Positions 33,064 to 41,633 of a stretch of 64,000 nucleotides of DNA are shown piece by piece (within the stretch, counting starts at the first letter, position 1; every line of letters begins with the position of its first letter). Origin of the DNA: Pseudalkalibacillus sp052246725 (GTDB taxonomy: Bacteria > Bacillota > Bacilli > Bacillales > Fictibacillaceae). The notes under the pieces were generated by a model. The model was not told the DNA's origin. It did no database searches and saw nothing but the letters and a program-made list of their open reading frames with translations. Both the position numbers and the translations under genes were made by a program. Location: NCBI GenBank assembly GCA_052246725.1, contig JBQQCL010000003.1; one strand, written 5' to 3'.

Positions 33064-34083
33064 CTATCCGAAATACCTATGGTAAAGTGTCTTTGCTTCC
33101 GCAATGTCCTTTGTCCCATGGATCAACGCCCGTCCATCCTTGAATAAAACCAGTCTGCGGCCATCCACAGTAAATGAAAGAAGGTACGGATTCTCCTCAA
33201 CCGTCCCGCCTTTGTTCTCCAATAGTTCTTTCATCGCTGTAAGGTCACGTTTTTGACGATTCGGTGGTCTGATCTGTACCGAATCCCTGCCGCATAGCAC
33301 TGCTGTCTTCGTCTGATTCTCAAATGCAAGGTGTGGATAGGTTGGCTCATCGCCACAGGAGAGACATCCTTCTTTTTTTGCTTTTAACACGTTTATTGCC
33401 GTATGCTGGTTTGTCCAAACATCAAACGATACGAGTTTATGCCGTACGGATGACCAGTCTTCCACTAAAATCTTCAACGCTTCTGCTGTTTGATACGCAA
33501 CGACCATCTGGACGGCTGGACTGATGATGCCCGCGGTGTCACACGTCAAACCGCCGATCGGCACTGATTCCAACAAACAATTCAAGCAAGGCGTCTCCCC
33601 AGGAAGAATCGTAAAACTGATTCCATAGCTCCCGACGCATGCCCCGTAAATCCACGGCACGCGGTATTTTTGCGAAATATCGTTGATCATCATCCGTGTG
33701 TCAAAATTGTCTGTCGCATCCAAAATGAGGTCCACGCCCGTAATGAGTACTTCTAATTCCTGAGGGGTCGCGTCTAAAATATGAGCCTCGATCTCGACGT
33801 CGGAATTGATCATTTCAAGGCGGGATTTAGCAGCGATCGCTTTCGGCAACCGTTCTGCGGCATCCTTTTCACCATAAAGCTGCTGACGCTGTAAATTGCT
33901 CCACTCGACATAATCGCGGTCAACGATCGTCAGTTTGCTAACACCCGCACGGGCAAGGGCTTCAGCATTTCCAGTCCCAAGTGCCCCTGCACCGATGATC
34001 AACACATGTTTCTGGCGGATCCTCTGCTGTCCTGCCTCTCCGATCGGCGCGAACAATGTTTGCCTTGAATAACGGTCACTCAA
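33064..34083 (-). CDS. thiF: ThiF/MoeB-type adenylyltransferase
   Basis: 339 aa E1-like enzyme that adenylates the C-terminus of ThiS. SRQTLFAPIG and the ATP-binding GAGALGTGNAEALARAG are followed by R-rich NLQRQQLYGE, and zinc ligands in PCLNCLL and GCLSCGDE. A C-terminal extension of about 60 residues follows, as in other Bacillus MoeB/ThiF proteins, but no rhodanese Cys motif. Overlaps thiG by four bases. Confidence 0.92.
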   Translation of the reverse strand: MSDRYSRQTLFAPIGEAGQQRIRQKHVLIIGAGALGTGNAEALARAGVSKLTIVDRDYVEWSNLQRQQLYGEKDAAERLPKAIAAKSRLEMINSDVEIEAHILDATPQELEVLITGVDLILDATDNFDTRMMINDISQKYRVPWIYGACVGSYGISFTILPGETPCLNCLLESVPIGGLTCDTAGIISPAVQMVVAYQTAEALKILVEDWSSVRHKLVSFDVWTNQHTAINVLKAKKEGCLSCGDEPTYPHLAFENQTKTAVLCGRDSVQIRPPNRQKRDLTAMKELLENKGGTVEENPYLLSFTVDGRRLVLFKDGRALIHGTKDIAEAKTLYHRYFG

Positions 34084-34847
34084 CCGATGCTCATTCCTTC
34101 CGCAGGACTGCTCGCTGTCGCATAACGCTTTTTCGGGATTCGACCAGCTTCATACCCGAGCCTGCCAGCCTCAATCGCAAGCTTCATCGCTTCCGCCATT
34201 TTCACGGGATCCTCAGCCGCAGAAACAGCCGTGTTCAAAAGTACACCATCTGCTCCGAGTTCCATCGCATAAGCCGTATCAGCCGGGGAACCGATTCCAG
34301 CGTCGACGATCACAGGAACGTTCGATTGCTCGATAATGAAACTCAAGTTCAACGGATTGATGATTCCCTGACCTGATCCGATTGGAGAAGCCCCCGGCAT
34401 GATTGCATGCGCACCAAGCTCTTCAAGCTTTCTCGCCAGAACGACATCATCTGAGGTGTAAGGCAGTACCGTAAAACCTTCCTTCAACAACTCTTCTGTC
34501 GCCTTCAATGTCTCCACGGGATCCGGGAGCAACGTCTTGTCACAGCCGATCACTTCGACCTTGACCATGTCACAAAGCCCTGATGCTTTTGCAAGCTTCG
34601 CATGACGCACCGCCTCTTCAGCTGTCTTAGCACCAGCTGTATTCGGAAGCAATGTATACTTTTTCAGATCGAGTTTATCTAAAAAATTGGGCTGGCTCGG
34701 TTCGAAGATGTTCATCCGGCGAACCGTGAACGTCAGGATTTCTGTCTCAGATACTTCCACCGCTTGTTTTTGCACATCAAAGTTCGGGTATTTTCCCGTC
34801 CCCAGCAACAACCTTGATTGGAATGAATTGTTTCCGATTTTCAACAT
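34080..34847 (-). CDS. thiG: Thiazole synthase
   Basis: 255 aa TIM-barrel enzyme forming the thiazole phosphate from 1-deoxyxylulose 5-phosphate, dehydroglycine and ThiS thiocarboxylate. RLLLGTGKYPNF, LPNTAGAKTAEEAVRHAKLA, the VKVEVIG strand bearing the Schiff-base Lys, and GSGQGI and DAGIGSPADTAYAMELGADGVLLNTA are diagnostic. One base after thiS. Confidence 0.96.
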   Translation of the reverse strand: MLKIGNNSFQSRLLLGTGKYPNFDVQKQAVEVSETEILTFTVRRMNIFEPSQPNFLDKLDLKKYTLLPNTAGAKTAEEAVRHAKLAKASGLCDMVKVEVIGCDKTLLPDPVETLKATEELLKEGFTVLPYTSDDVVLARKLEELGAHAIMPGASPIGSGQGIINPLNLSFIIEQSNVPVIVDAGIGSPADTAYAMELGADGVLLNTAVSAAEDPVKMAEAMKLAIEAGRLGYEAGRIPKKRYATASSPAEGMSIG

Positions 34848-34848
34848 A

Positions 34849-35052
34849 TCAACCGCCTCCTACGAATTGTACAATCTCGATTTTGTCTCCATCCGTCAGT
34901 TCGGTTTTCGGATGGTGGTTTTTTTCAAGGATCGACTCGTTGTGTTCGATCATCAACACGCGTTTTTCCAACTTGAAATGTTCAATGAGGTCCGAAATGT
35001 GCTGAACACTGTCCGGTACAGTGACCATCTCACCATTGATCTGTAATTGCAT
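34849..35052 (-). CDS. thiS: Sulfur carrier protein ThiS
   Basis: 67 aa from ATG 35052 with AAGGGGAG upstream. Ubiquitin-like fold; the C-terminus reads FVGGG, one Gly more than the usual GG tail, and is the site of adenylation and thiocarboxylation. QLQINGEMVTVPDSVQ is the first strand pair. Lies between thiO and thiG, as in B. subtilis. Confidence 0.93.
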   Translation of the reverse strand: MQLQINGEMVTVPDSVQHISDLIEHFKLEKRVLMIEHNESILEKNHHPKTELTDGDKIEIVQFVGGG

Positions 35053-35067
35053 GTTTCTCAACTCCCC

Positions 35068-36192
35068 TTACGCCTTAATGGCTGACCGGTTCACGTGAAA
35101 AGCTGAACGCCAGGCTGTCCCGATTTCTTTTCCGTCAATCAAATCTGCCATCAGCTTCCCTGTAATCGGCGCCAATAAAATGCCATTACGATAGTGACCA
35201 GTAGCCACAAATAAATGTTTGCACTCCGGATGGACGCCCAGGTAAGGCAACGCATCCTTCGTTTGTGGACGAATCCCGGCCCAGGCTGATTCCCATTCAG
35301 CGTCTTGCAATGCAGGAAGGGTTCGGGTTGCCGCTTCCATCAATCGAGCGATCCCTTCCACAGTCACCGTTTCTTCGAAGGAACCTGGTCTCTCGGTCGC
35401 ACCGATGATCAAGCGTCCGCCTGCTTTCGGCACGATGTAGCAATCATCTGAAAATACAGTCCCAGTGATCAGGCGCTTACCTGTTTTCACTGAAAAGCAT
35501 TCCCCTTTGACAGGATAGGTTTCGATCTCCACACCTGCCCCCTTCAGCAGCTGCTCGCTCCAGGCTCCGCCGGCTACAACTACATCATCTGCACTGAACA
35601 ACCCTGTACTCGTCTCGACACCTTTGAATTCGCCCTCCTCTTTTACAAATCGATGCACCTCGGTATATACCTTGATGGTAGCGCCGAATGTGACCGCAGC
35701 TTGTGCGAGAGCTTTCGTCAAATCTGGAGCCGACACTTGCCCGTCGTTCGGAATGAACATCGCGCCGTAAACTTCTTTTATCAAAGCGGGCTCTCTCGTT
35801 TGCAGCTCGGCGGCTGAAATCCATTGCGATTCCTCTCCTAACTGCTGTTGTGCTTGAACAAGCGACTTGTATCGTTCCACTTGCCCCTCGGTCCGGGCAA
35901 CCTTATAGATTCCGTTTTGCTCATATCCGATATCGATGCCTGTGAGGTTTTTCAGGTCGGCCGCGAGCTCTGGAAACATCGCCCGGCTTGCTTTTGCGAG
36001 CTGGAACAATGGACTGTCCTCCTCAAGCTCCGTCTGGGCACCGAGCATGCCAGCTGCAGCACTCGATGCTTTCCCTGCAATCGCCCCCTTCTCCAAAACG
36101 AGCACCGATTTCCCGCCTTTCGCCAGATGGTACGCGATCGAGCAACCGATGACACCGGCGCCTACGACAATCACATCATAATGAGGTTGCAT
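35068..36192 (-). CDS. thiO: Glycine oxidase
   Basis: 374 aa flavoenzyme of the DAO family providing dehydroglycine to ThiG. FAD motif GAGVIGCSIAYHLAKGG at 11-27, then SSAAAGMLGAQ, and WAGIRPQTKDALPYLG with HYRNGILLAPITG at the C-terminus, all typical of ThiO. Overlaps the end of tenI by 17 bases. Confidence 0.94.
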   Translation of the reverse strand: MQPHYDVIVVGAGVIGCSIAYHLAKGGKSVLVLEKGAIAGKASSAAAGMLGAQTELEEDSPLFQLAKASRAMFPELAADLKNLTGIDIGYEQNGIYKVARTEGQVERYKSLVQAQQQLGEESQWISAAELQTREPALIKEVYGAMFIPNDGQVSAPDLTKALAQAAVTFGATIKVYTEVHRFVKEEGEFKGVETSTGLFSADDVVVAGGAWSEQLLKGAGVEIETYPVKGECFSVKTGKRLITGTVFSDDCYIVPKAGGRLIIGATERPGSFEETVTVEGIARLMEAATRTLPALQDAEWESAWAGIRPQTKDALPYLGVHPECKHLFVATGHYRNGILLAPITGKLMADLIDGKEIGTAWRSAFHVNRSAIKA

Positions 36193-36817
36193 TTTCCTCC
36201 TCCTTTACATGCATTTTTCCCCTGTACATCTTCACGGCTTCAAGTGGATCTTCTGCATTTAATACACCTGACATGACAGCGACACCGGCAGCACCAGCTT
36301 CGAGCACTTCCGCCGTGTTCTCAGGCTTGATTCCTCCGATTGCAATGACGGGCAGATCCGCTTCCCTGCACAGTACGTCTAACTGTTTCAATCCTCTCGG
36401 CTCGAGGCCAGGCTTTGAGGCTGTTTCAAAGATATGTCCGTAGATGACGTAATCCGCTCCAGCTTCCTGGGCTTTGACCGCTTCTTCAACGGAATGGACC
36501 GAGCAACCGATTTTCACTAGTGGAAACGACTCTCTTACTCTTGCAACTTCCAAACTATGATGCGCCAGCTGGACACCTCCTGCTTTCATCGCCACCGCGA
36601 CATCAACCCGGTCATTCACGATGATCTTTTCCAGCGGTACGCCGTTTTCGGTCATCTGCTCGATTGCTTTTACATAATCCTTTGCTGTCCACGTTTTCTC
36701 ACGGATATGGATGAAATCGATATGAGCATGGATGGCACCGGCAATCTCTGAAATTGTCTCGATTGGCTGACTGCCGGTTGATAGGACGTGCAATTCCGGT
36801 TTCAAGAGCTTCCCCAC
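36176..36817 (-). CDS. tenI: Thiazole tautomerase TenI
   Basis: 213 aa ThiE-like TIM barrel. It lacks the strong ThiE pyrophosphate signature and shows HIREKTWTAKDYV, IIVNDRVDVAVAMKAGGVQLAHHSL with a HH pair, and GHIFETASKPGLEPRGL. In B. subtilis TenI aromatises the thiazole carboxylate tautomer. Position beside thiO-thiS-thiG supports that. Confidence 0.9.
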   Translation of the reverse strand: MGKLLKPELHVLSTGSQPIETISEIAGAIHAHIDFIHIREKTWTAKDYVKAIEQMTENGVPLEKIIVNDRVDVAVAMKAGGVQLAHHSLEVARVRESFPLVKIGCSVHSVEEAVKAQEAGADYVIYGHIFETASKPGLEPRGLKQLDVLCREADLPVIAIGGIKPENTAEVLEAGAAGVAVMSGVLNAEDPLEAVKMYRGKMHVKEEENATSL

Positions 36818-36829
36818 CTTTCTTCAAAT

Positions 36830-37627
36830 CTAGTAACGGACATCCCCGACCGGGAAGAGTGGCCAGACGGTCGACAGATAATAGCTACCTAGAATCAAAA
36901 CACCCAGGTACATAATGAAGACGCCGTCGTTGAACGAGAATCCGAGTTTGTAGTAATAGGTCCGCTCTCTCATTCCGGTAAAACGCTTCGCTTCCATTGC
37001 GACGGCAATCCTGTGTGCTCTCCGAATGCTCTGGGACAACAGCGGAATCGAGTAGGATTTGATTTTAAAATAAAGCGCTCGAAGGCCCCGTTGCTGCTCG
37101 ACTCCTCTGACTTTCATCGCATTACGGATCGTCAGAAATTCTTCGATCATGATCGGAATCAGTCGGAGCCCAGCCATGAAGCTGTACGCATATTTCGGAT
37201 TCAATTTCACCTGTTGCATCAACGAATAGAACAAGTTGACGGGTCGTGTCGTAAGCGCAAACGTCAACCCCAACACAGCGAAAATCATTGCCCTGAAGCC
37301 GAGATGAAGCCCCCGGTAAAAGCTCTCTTCCGTCACATGGATCAGCCCCCATTTCAGCCAGGTCGTCTCCCCTTTTCCGAAAAGGATCATCGAAGATGTG
37401 GTTGAAATGAAGATGATTACGAACGGTATCATCAGAAGGCTGAGCCGCTTTTTAGGATGACCGGAAAAGAACCAGAACAGAATGAACGCCCCAAGTGTCA
37501 AATTGATCAGCCAATTGAGCTGGTGCACAAAAAGGACGAATATGAAAAGGACAATCATCGTGAACAGCTTCAACGTCGGATTGATCTTATGAAGCCAGGT
37601 TTCCTTAAAGTCGAAATCCATCGTCAT
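36830..37627 (-). CDS. ykoC: ECF transporter transmembrane subunit (EcfT) for HMP
   Basis: 265 aa, five or six helices. TWLHKINPTLKLFTMIVLF at the N-terminus and the coupling-helix segment AMKVRGVEQQRGLRALYFKIKSYSIPLLSQSIRRAHRIAVAMEAKRF (with the two A-R-G type motifs) identify EcfT. It links the YkoD ATPase to the YkoE substrate-binding subunit to import hydroxymethylpyrimidine or thiamine precursors. Confidence 0.9.
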   Translation of the reverse strand: MTMDFDFKETWLHKINPTLKLFTMIVLFIFVLFVHQLNWLINLTLGAFILFWFFSGHPKKRLSLLMIPFVIIFISTTSSMILFGKGETTWLKWGLIHVTEESFYRGLHLGFRAMIFAVLGLTFALTTRPVNLFYSLMQQVKLNPKYAYSFMAGLRLIPIMIEEFLTIRNAMKVRGVEQQRGLRALYFKIKSYSIPLLSQSIRRAHRIAVAMEAKRFTGMRERTYYYKLGFSFNDGVFIMYLGVLILGSYYLSTVWPLFPVGDVRY

Positions 37628-37632
37628 CCCTC

Positions 37633-39069
37633 CTATGCATGTACAGGCTCTTTTATCTGGATTTGTTCGTCTCTCACCAATAAACCGCTTTCAATTGTCC
37701 AGACCCGGGTCGCGAAATACTCGACGATATGGCGGTCGTGCGTCACCATGAGGATCGTGACGCCAGCTTGCTGAAAAGCTTCAAGCATTTCCAACAACGC
37801 AAACGTATTTTTCGAATCCTGACCGAATGTCGGTTCATCCAAAAGTAAAACCGGCTGGCTCTGAACAATCGATGCCGCGACACTCAGCCTGCGCTTCTGT
37901 CCCATCGACAGATGATACGGATGGTGATTTTGATAATCGCCGAGCCGGAACCGCTCAAGCACCTCCAGCACTCTTTCTTCAATTGCCTGCTCCTCTAGCC
38001 TTTCCAGCCGTAACCCATAAGCGATTTCTTCATACACCGAATTGGTGACGAACTGGAACTCCGGATTTTGAAAAACGAAGGTCAAATGATCTGTTATACG
38101 TTTCCCGTTTTTGATCGTCTCACCGTTGATTTCATAATGTCCTGTCGTCTTGATGAACTGCATAAGCGCGTGCAACAGCGTTGACTTGCCCGCTCCGTTT
38201 TCACCGACAATTGCAATCCACTCACCGGTTCGGACCGCCGCCTCTTCGACTGTGATCAGGGGTTTCTTTTTCCGATAACCAGAAAAATTGTTGAGCTCGA
38301 TTACGGTTTCCTGTGCTGGATCCAGTGTTCGTTTTACGGACCGATTCTGCAAATAATCCTGCCAGACTCCTGGATACCAGATACCCTGCTCCTTCATCGT
38401 TTCCCGATAGTTCCTTAACACCCAATCCTTGAGGCCGTCTACAATGATCTCGCCATGTTCATTGAACAGGATGATCCGCTCAACCTGGTCCAACACATGG
38501 TCGATCTTGTGTTCCACGATGACGAGGGTTTTGTCGTCACTGATCCTTTTGACCGTCTCCCAGATCTCTTCTGTCCCTTGCGGATCGAGTAATGCTGTCG
38601 GTTCATCAAGAAACAGCACCTCCGGCTCAAGTGCAAGGACAGATGCAATTGCAAGCCGCTGCTTCATCCCGCCTGACAGTGTTTGGATAGGTGTATGAGG
38701 ATCTGCCAGGTCCAATCCCACCGCTTTTAAAAGGGAGGTGATCTTTTCAGGCATCTCTTCACGCGGTATCTGCAGGTTTTCCAATACGAAAGCGAGTTCC
38801 TCATCGACGTAAGGCATGCAAAATTGCGAGTCCGGATCCTGGAACACATAGCCCCAGGATTCAGGTGGTTGGATCTTTTCCGCTTTCATCGGAACTTCAA
38901 TCGATTGCGGGATGAGCCCTGACAAAACTTGAAGCAGCGTTGATTTCCCACAGCCCGACGGTCCGAGCAGCAGCACTTTTTCACCTTTTTCAATCTGAAT
39001 CGATAAGTCTTTGAAAAGCAATCGTTCGTCACCTGGAAACTTCAGTCTAAGGTTTTCAACTTCGAGCAT
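37633..39069 (-). CDS. ykoD: ECF transporter ATPase with two ABC domains
   Basis: 478 aa from ATG 39069 (AAGGGGGGTGAG upstream); frames reaching further upstream run into ykoE and are not real. Two full ABC domains: Walker A GPSGCGKST and LSGGMKQR in the first, Walker A GENGAGKST and LSMGQKRR in the second, with EVLFLDEPT and PVLLLDEPT as Walker B. The fusion replaces the EcfA/EcfA' pair. Between ykoE and ykoC. Confidence 0.93.
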   Translation of the reverse strand: MLEVENLRLKFPGDERLLFKDLSIQIEKGEKVLLLGPSGCGKSTLLQVLSGLIPQSIEVPMKAEKIQPPESWGYVFQDPDSQFCMPYVDEELAFVLENLQIPREEMPEKITSLLKAVGLDLADPHTPIQTLSGGMKQRLAIASVLALEPEVLFLDEPTALLDPQGTEEIWETVKRISDDKTLVIVEHKIDHVLDQVERIILFNEHGEIIVDGLKDWVLRNYRETMKEQGIWYPGVWQDYLQNRSVKRTLDPAQETVIELNNFSGYRKKKPLITVEEAAVRTGEWIAIVGENGAGKSTLLHALMQFIKTTGHYEINGETIKNGKRITDHLTFVFQNPEFQFVTNSVYEEIAYGLRLERLEEQAIEERVLEVLERFRLGDYQNHHPYHLSMGQKRRLSVAASIVQSQPVLLLDEPTFGQDSKNTFALLEMLEAFQQAGVTILMVTHDRHIVEYFATRVWTIESGLLVRDEQIQIKEPVHA

Positions 39070-39083
39070 CGGACTCACCCCCC

Positions 39084-39665
39084 TTACTGATCGAGTGCAT
39101 CGTGATCTTGTTGGGATGCCGGCCGCACAAGGTTCGTGACACCTGTTTTCTCCAAAGCTTTTACAAGATAATACGCAGCAACACCGGCAATCAGAATCGA
39201 TCCGATGATTCGGAAACCGAGGAACAGGCTGAGATTCCACAATGCGAGATCCCCGATATAGCCTTTGTAGTAATCCATGATGATCGAACCGACCGCTGAA
39301 CCGACTGCCGCAAGACTTACGACGGCGATGTCATAACGCTTGTACCGGAACGCCATGAAGACGAGTTCCGCGAACAACCCTTGGACGACTCCGAACAAAA
39401 GCACTTCCAAGCCCCATTCTGATCCGACTAAGAACTCACCGGATGCGGCAGCGACTTCTGCAAGAAATGCGACACCCGCTTTTCGAATGATGAGATAGGC
39501 GACGGTCGCAGCCATGAACCACATTCCGTAGATCAATTGATCGAAGTGGAGGCCGAATGGTTTTACGAAATAATAAAGCGGTCCCCACAACTTATACACG
39601 ATTCCGAAACCGATTGCGATGACGATCGTGACGAGGATATCTGTCAGTTTCAGTCCTTTGTTCAT
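39084..39665 (-). CDS. ykoE: ECF transporter substrate-binding membrane subunit (HMP/thiamine)
   Basis: 193 aa from ATG 39665, overlapping the tenA stop by four bases and preceded by AAAGGGTG. About six helices; LTDILVTIVIAIGFGIVYKLWGPLYY and AGVAFLAEVAAASGEFLVGSEWG are typical of YkoE. TPP control and TenA linkage suggest uptake of HMP or its thiamine-derived precursor. Confidence 0.9.
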   Translation of the reverse strand: MNKGLKLTDILVTIVIAIGFGIVYKLWGPLYYFVKPFGLHFDQLIYGMWFMAATVAYLIIRKAGVAFLAEVAAASGEFLVGSEWGLEVLLFGVVQGLFAELVFMAFRYKRYDIAVVSLAAVGSAVGSIIMDYYKGYIGDLALWNLSLFLGFRIIGSILIAGVAAYYLVKALEKTGVTNLVRPASQQDHDALDQ

Positions 39666-40366
39666 GAGGTCGCACCCTTTCCTGTTGTAGCTCGGGGCTG
39701 GATCTCGAACGGCCACTTCTGCAATGTGTACGCCATTTCCCAAAACTCAAGTTCATATTGGCTGCTGATGATGAAATGCTCCTTCATCCGTTCACGGTCT
39801 TGTTCTGTCACGTTTTCAGCAATCTGGTCAAGCCTGTTGATCTGTTCTGCGACAAGTTCGTGGAACCATTCCCCGCCATATGCGGCAATCCACTCCTGGT
39901 AAATGGGCTCTTCAGGTGTGAAGCCTTTTAAGCGTTCGCCGATTTCATAATAGAGCCAATAACACGGTAAAATCGCCGCGATGATATCTCCGAGATGACC
40001 GAACTGCGCTGCCCGGTACATATGTGAAGTGTACGCATAAGCTGTCGGGGCTGGCTTGAAATTAGCACGTTCCTCATCCGTGATGCCGAGACGTTTTGAA
40101 AAATTCTCGTGCAAGGATAACTCCGCTTCATACGTTCCTTTTGCATGTGAGGCCATGTTCGCCGTCGTTTCAATGTCCGGTGACTTTGAGGCACCTAACG
40201 ATTGAACCCTTGCAAAGTGGAACAGGTAGTAGGCGTCCTGGAGAACGTAGTAGCGAAAGTTCTCGAGCGGCAGCGAACCATCCGCAATACCTGTGACGAA
40301 TGGATGCTTGAAGCTCGCCTCCCAAATCGGATCTGCTGCTTCCCTTACGTGCGTTGAAAAAGACAT
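39662..40366 (-). CDS. tenA: Aminopyrimidine aminohydrolase (thiaminase II)
   Basis: 234 aa from ATG 40366, behind AAAAGGAGAGGAAG. The nucleophile C135 (ILPCYWLY) and acid E205 (SQYELEFWE) fall at exactly the B. subtilis TenA numbers. It hydrolyses aminomethylpyrimidine from degraded thiamine to HMP, feeding ThiD. First gene of the operon after the riboswitch. Confidence 0.95.
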   Translation of the reverse strand: MSFSTHVREAADPIWEASFKHPFVTGIADGSLPLENFRYYVLQDAYYLFHFARVQSLGASKSPDIETTANMASHAKGTYEAELSLHENFSKRLGITDEERANFKPAPTAYAYTSHMYRAAQFGHLGDIIAAILPCYWLYYEIGERLKGFTPEEPIYQEWIAAYGGEWFHELVAEQINRLDQIAENVTEQDRERMKEHFIISSQYELEFWEMAYTLQKWPFEIQPRATTGKGATS

Positions 40367-40408
40367 GTTTCTTCCTCTCCTTTTCCAGACGACCCACGAC
40401 CCTGCCAT

Positions 40409-40445
40409 ATAAAAAACCACTTTCTTTGTGAAAAGAAAGTGGTTG
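40409..40445 (-). terminator. Terminator of the TPP riboswitch expression platform
   Basis: Minus-strand stem AACCACTTTCTTT with its perfect complement followed by TTTTTAT, between aptamer and tenA. The AACCACT arm can compete with the aptamer's AGTGGTGGTT 3' side, so ligand-controlled termination is likely. Confidence 0.9.
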
Positions 40446-40488
40446 GTTAATTGATAGAATCGGCACATAGTCGTTATGTAACCCTAAC

Positions 40489-40585
40489 CACCACTTCCCT
40501 ACGCTGGTATAAACCAGATCAGGTTCCAAGGGTCTTAAAGCTACACTTTAATCTCAGCCTTTACGAGAAGGCCCCCCTAGTGGAT
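40489..40585 (-). ncRNA. TPP (THI-box) riboswitch
   Basis: Minus strand: CCACTAGGGGGGCC, GGCTGAGATTAAA, GACCCTTGGAACCTGATCTGG, then ATACCAGCGTAGGGAAGTGG. These are the conserved TPP aptamer blocks in order, with P1 CCACT/AGTGG. It controls the 11-gene thi operon below. Confidence 0.97.
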
Positions 40586-40743
40586 CGTCTTATATAGTTA
40601 TTTTCGATGTAATCGTAACACGAATAGCTGAAAAGTCAAATGATTTATTAAGCTTTTAATCGGTAAAATCGCTCGAGAGCGATTTTTTCAGCTATTGGTA
40701 ATTGGGGGCAGATCTGTTCTATTAGTGCGATGGGCATGAGGAT

Positions 40744-40858
40744 TAATCCGGCCGATCCGGGTGGTAATCCGGCGGGTCTGATGTGTTTTCCGGCGGATTC
40801 TTGCCATAATCCGGCCACTTTCAAGGATAATCCGGCGGGTTGGAGCATTAATCCGGCC
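40744..40858. repeat. Phased spacer array 6 (TAATCCGGCS, exact 21-bp period)
   Basis: Words start at 40744, 40765, 40786 (TTTTCCGGCGG), 40807, 40828 and 40849: six copies, each exactly 21 bases from the next. TCCGGC is invariant; the base after it alternates C/G and about 11 bases per unit are unrelated. The minus strand reads open with an AGLxxxx heptad, which I treat as a by-product of the 21-base period. Located between the liaR terminator and the TPP leader. Confidence 0.92.
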
Positions 40859-40873
40859 AAAGGTTACTTTTTA

Positions 40874-40963
40874 CATAAAGAAAACTTGGAAAAGCAAGCT
40901 TTAGCGTAGGCTGAGCCTTAGTTGCCCTTATATTGAAGAAAGTATTTATACCTTTCTTCAAAT
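40874..40963 (+). repeat. 90-bp dispersed repeat, copy G
   Basis: ATAAAGAAAACTTGGA to TTTCTTCAAA; the right end is five bases from the A/T tract of the liaR terminator. Confidence 0.9.
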
Positions 40964-40965
40964 GC

Positions 40966-40998
40966 AAAAAAGACCCGCTCACATCACGAGCAGATCTC
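40966..40998 (-). terminator. Terminator after liaR
   Basis: Minus-strand hairpin AGATCTGCTC/GAGCGGGTCT followed by TTTTTTG, three bases after the stop codon region. Confidence 0.85.
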
Positions 40999-41000
40999 TT

Positions 41001-41633
41001 TCATTTTACGAGCGAATTTTTAAAGGCATAGATGACAGCTTGTGTCCGATCCTGGACTTCGAGTTTGTCGAGGATATTGCTGACGTGGGTTTTTACAGTC
41101 TTCAAGGCGATTACAAGTTCATCAGCGATCTCCTGGTTCGTCTTCCCTTCTGTCATCAGCATCAAAATCTCTATCTCGCGATTCGTCAAATCTTCATGTA
41201 GAGGCCGGGCGTTGCCGCGTCGCATCTTCGTCATCATTTTTCCCGTCACTTCAGGCTCCAAGACCATCTCGCCACGATAAGTAGCCCGGACCGCATCCGC
41301 AATCGTGCTTGCCTTCGAGGTTTTCAACATATAGCTCGTCGCACCGCTCTCTAATGCTGGATACACCTTCTCATCATCAAGAAAACTCGTCACGATGATG
41401 ATTTTCGCTTCCGGCCATTTGTCGATAATCCGTTTCGTTGCTTCAATCCCATCCATCTCTTTCATTACAAGGTCCATCAATATCACATCAGGACGCAGGT
41501 CCAGGGCAAGTTCGACCGCTTCGCCGCCATCCCCTGCTTCACCGACAACTTCGATATCCGGTTGATTCGACAGATACGCCGACACACCGATCCGCACCAT
41601 TTCATGATCATCTGCAAATAACACTCTAATCAT
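41001..41633 (-). CDS. liaR: NarL-family response regulator LiaR
   Basis: 210 aa. Receiver with DD at 8-9, phospho-acceptor D54 (VILMDLVMKEMDG), T/K downstream; LuxR-type HTH at the C-terminus (LTNREIEILMLMTEGKTNQEIADEL, TVKTHVSNIL). Overlaps liaS by eight bases. In Bacillus LiaR activates liaIH when the envelope is damaged. Confidence 0.94.
   Translation of the reverse strand: MIRVLFADDHEMVRIGVSAYLSNQPDIEVVGEAGDGGEAVELALDLRPDVILMDLVMKEMDGIEATKRIIDKWPEAKIIIVTSFLDDEKVYPALESGATSYMLKTSKASTIADAVRATYRGEMVLEPEVTGKMMTKMRRGNARPLHEDLTNREIEILMLMTEGKTNQEIADELVIALKTVKTHVSNILDKLEVQDRTQAVIYAFKNSLVK

Noticed and set aside
37633..39240. Longer start for ykoD at 39240
   Set aside because: The extra 57 residues are Cys/Arg-rich, unlike any ABC ATPase, and overlap ykoE; ATG 39069 has a strong ribosome site.
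40648..40860. 70-codon minus-strand frame with AGLxxxx heptads
   Set aside because: It consists of the 21-bp phased array; the frame is open because 21 is divisible by three. Only the TCCGGC word is conserved, there is no ribosome site and no protein-like constraint between words.
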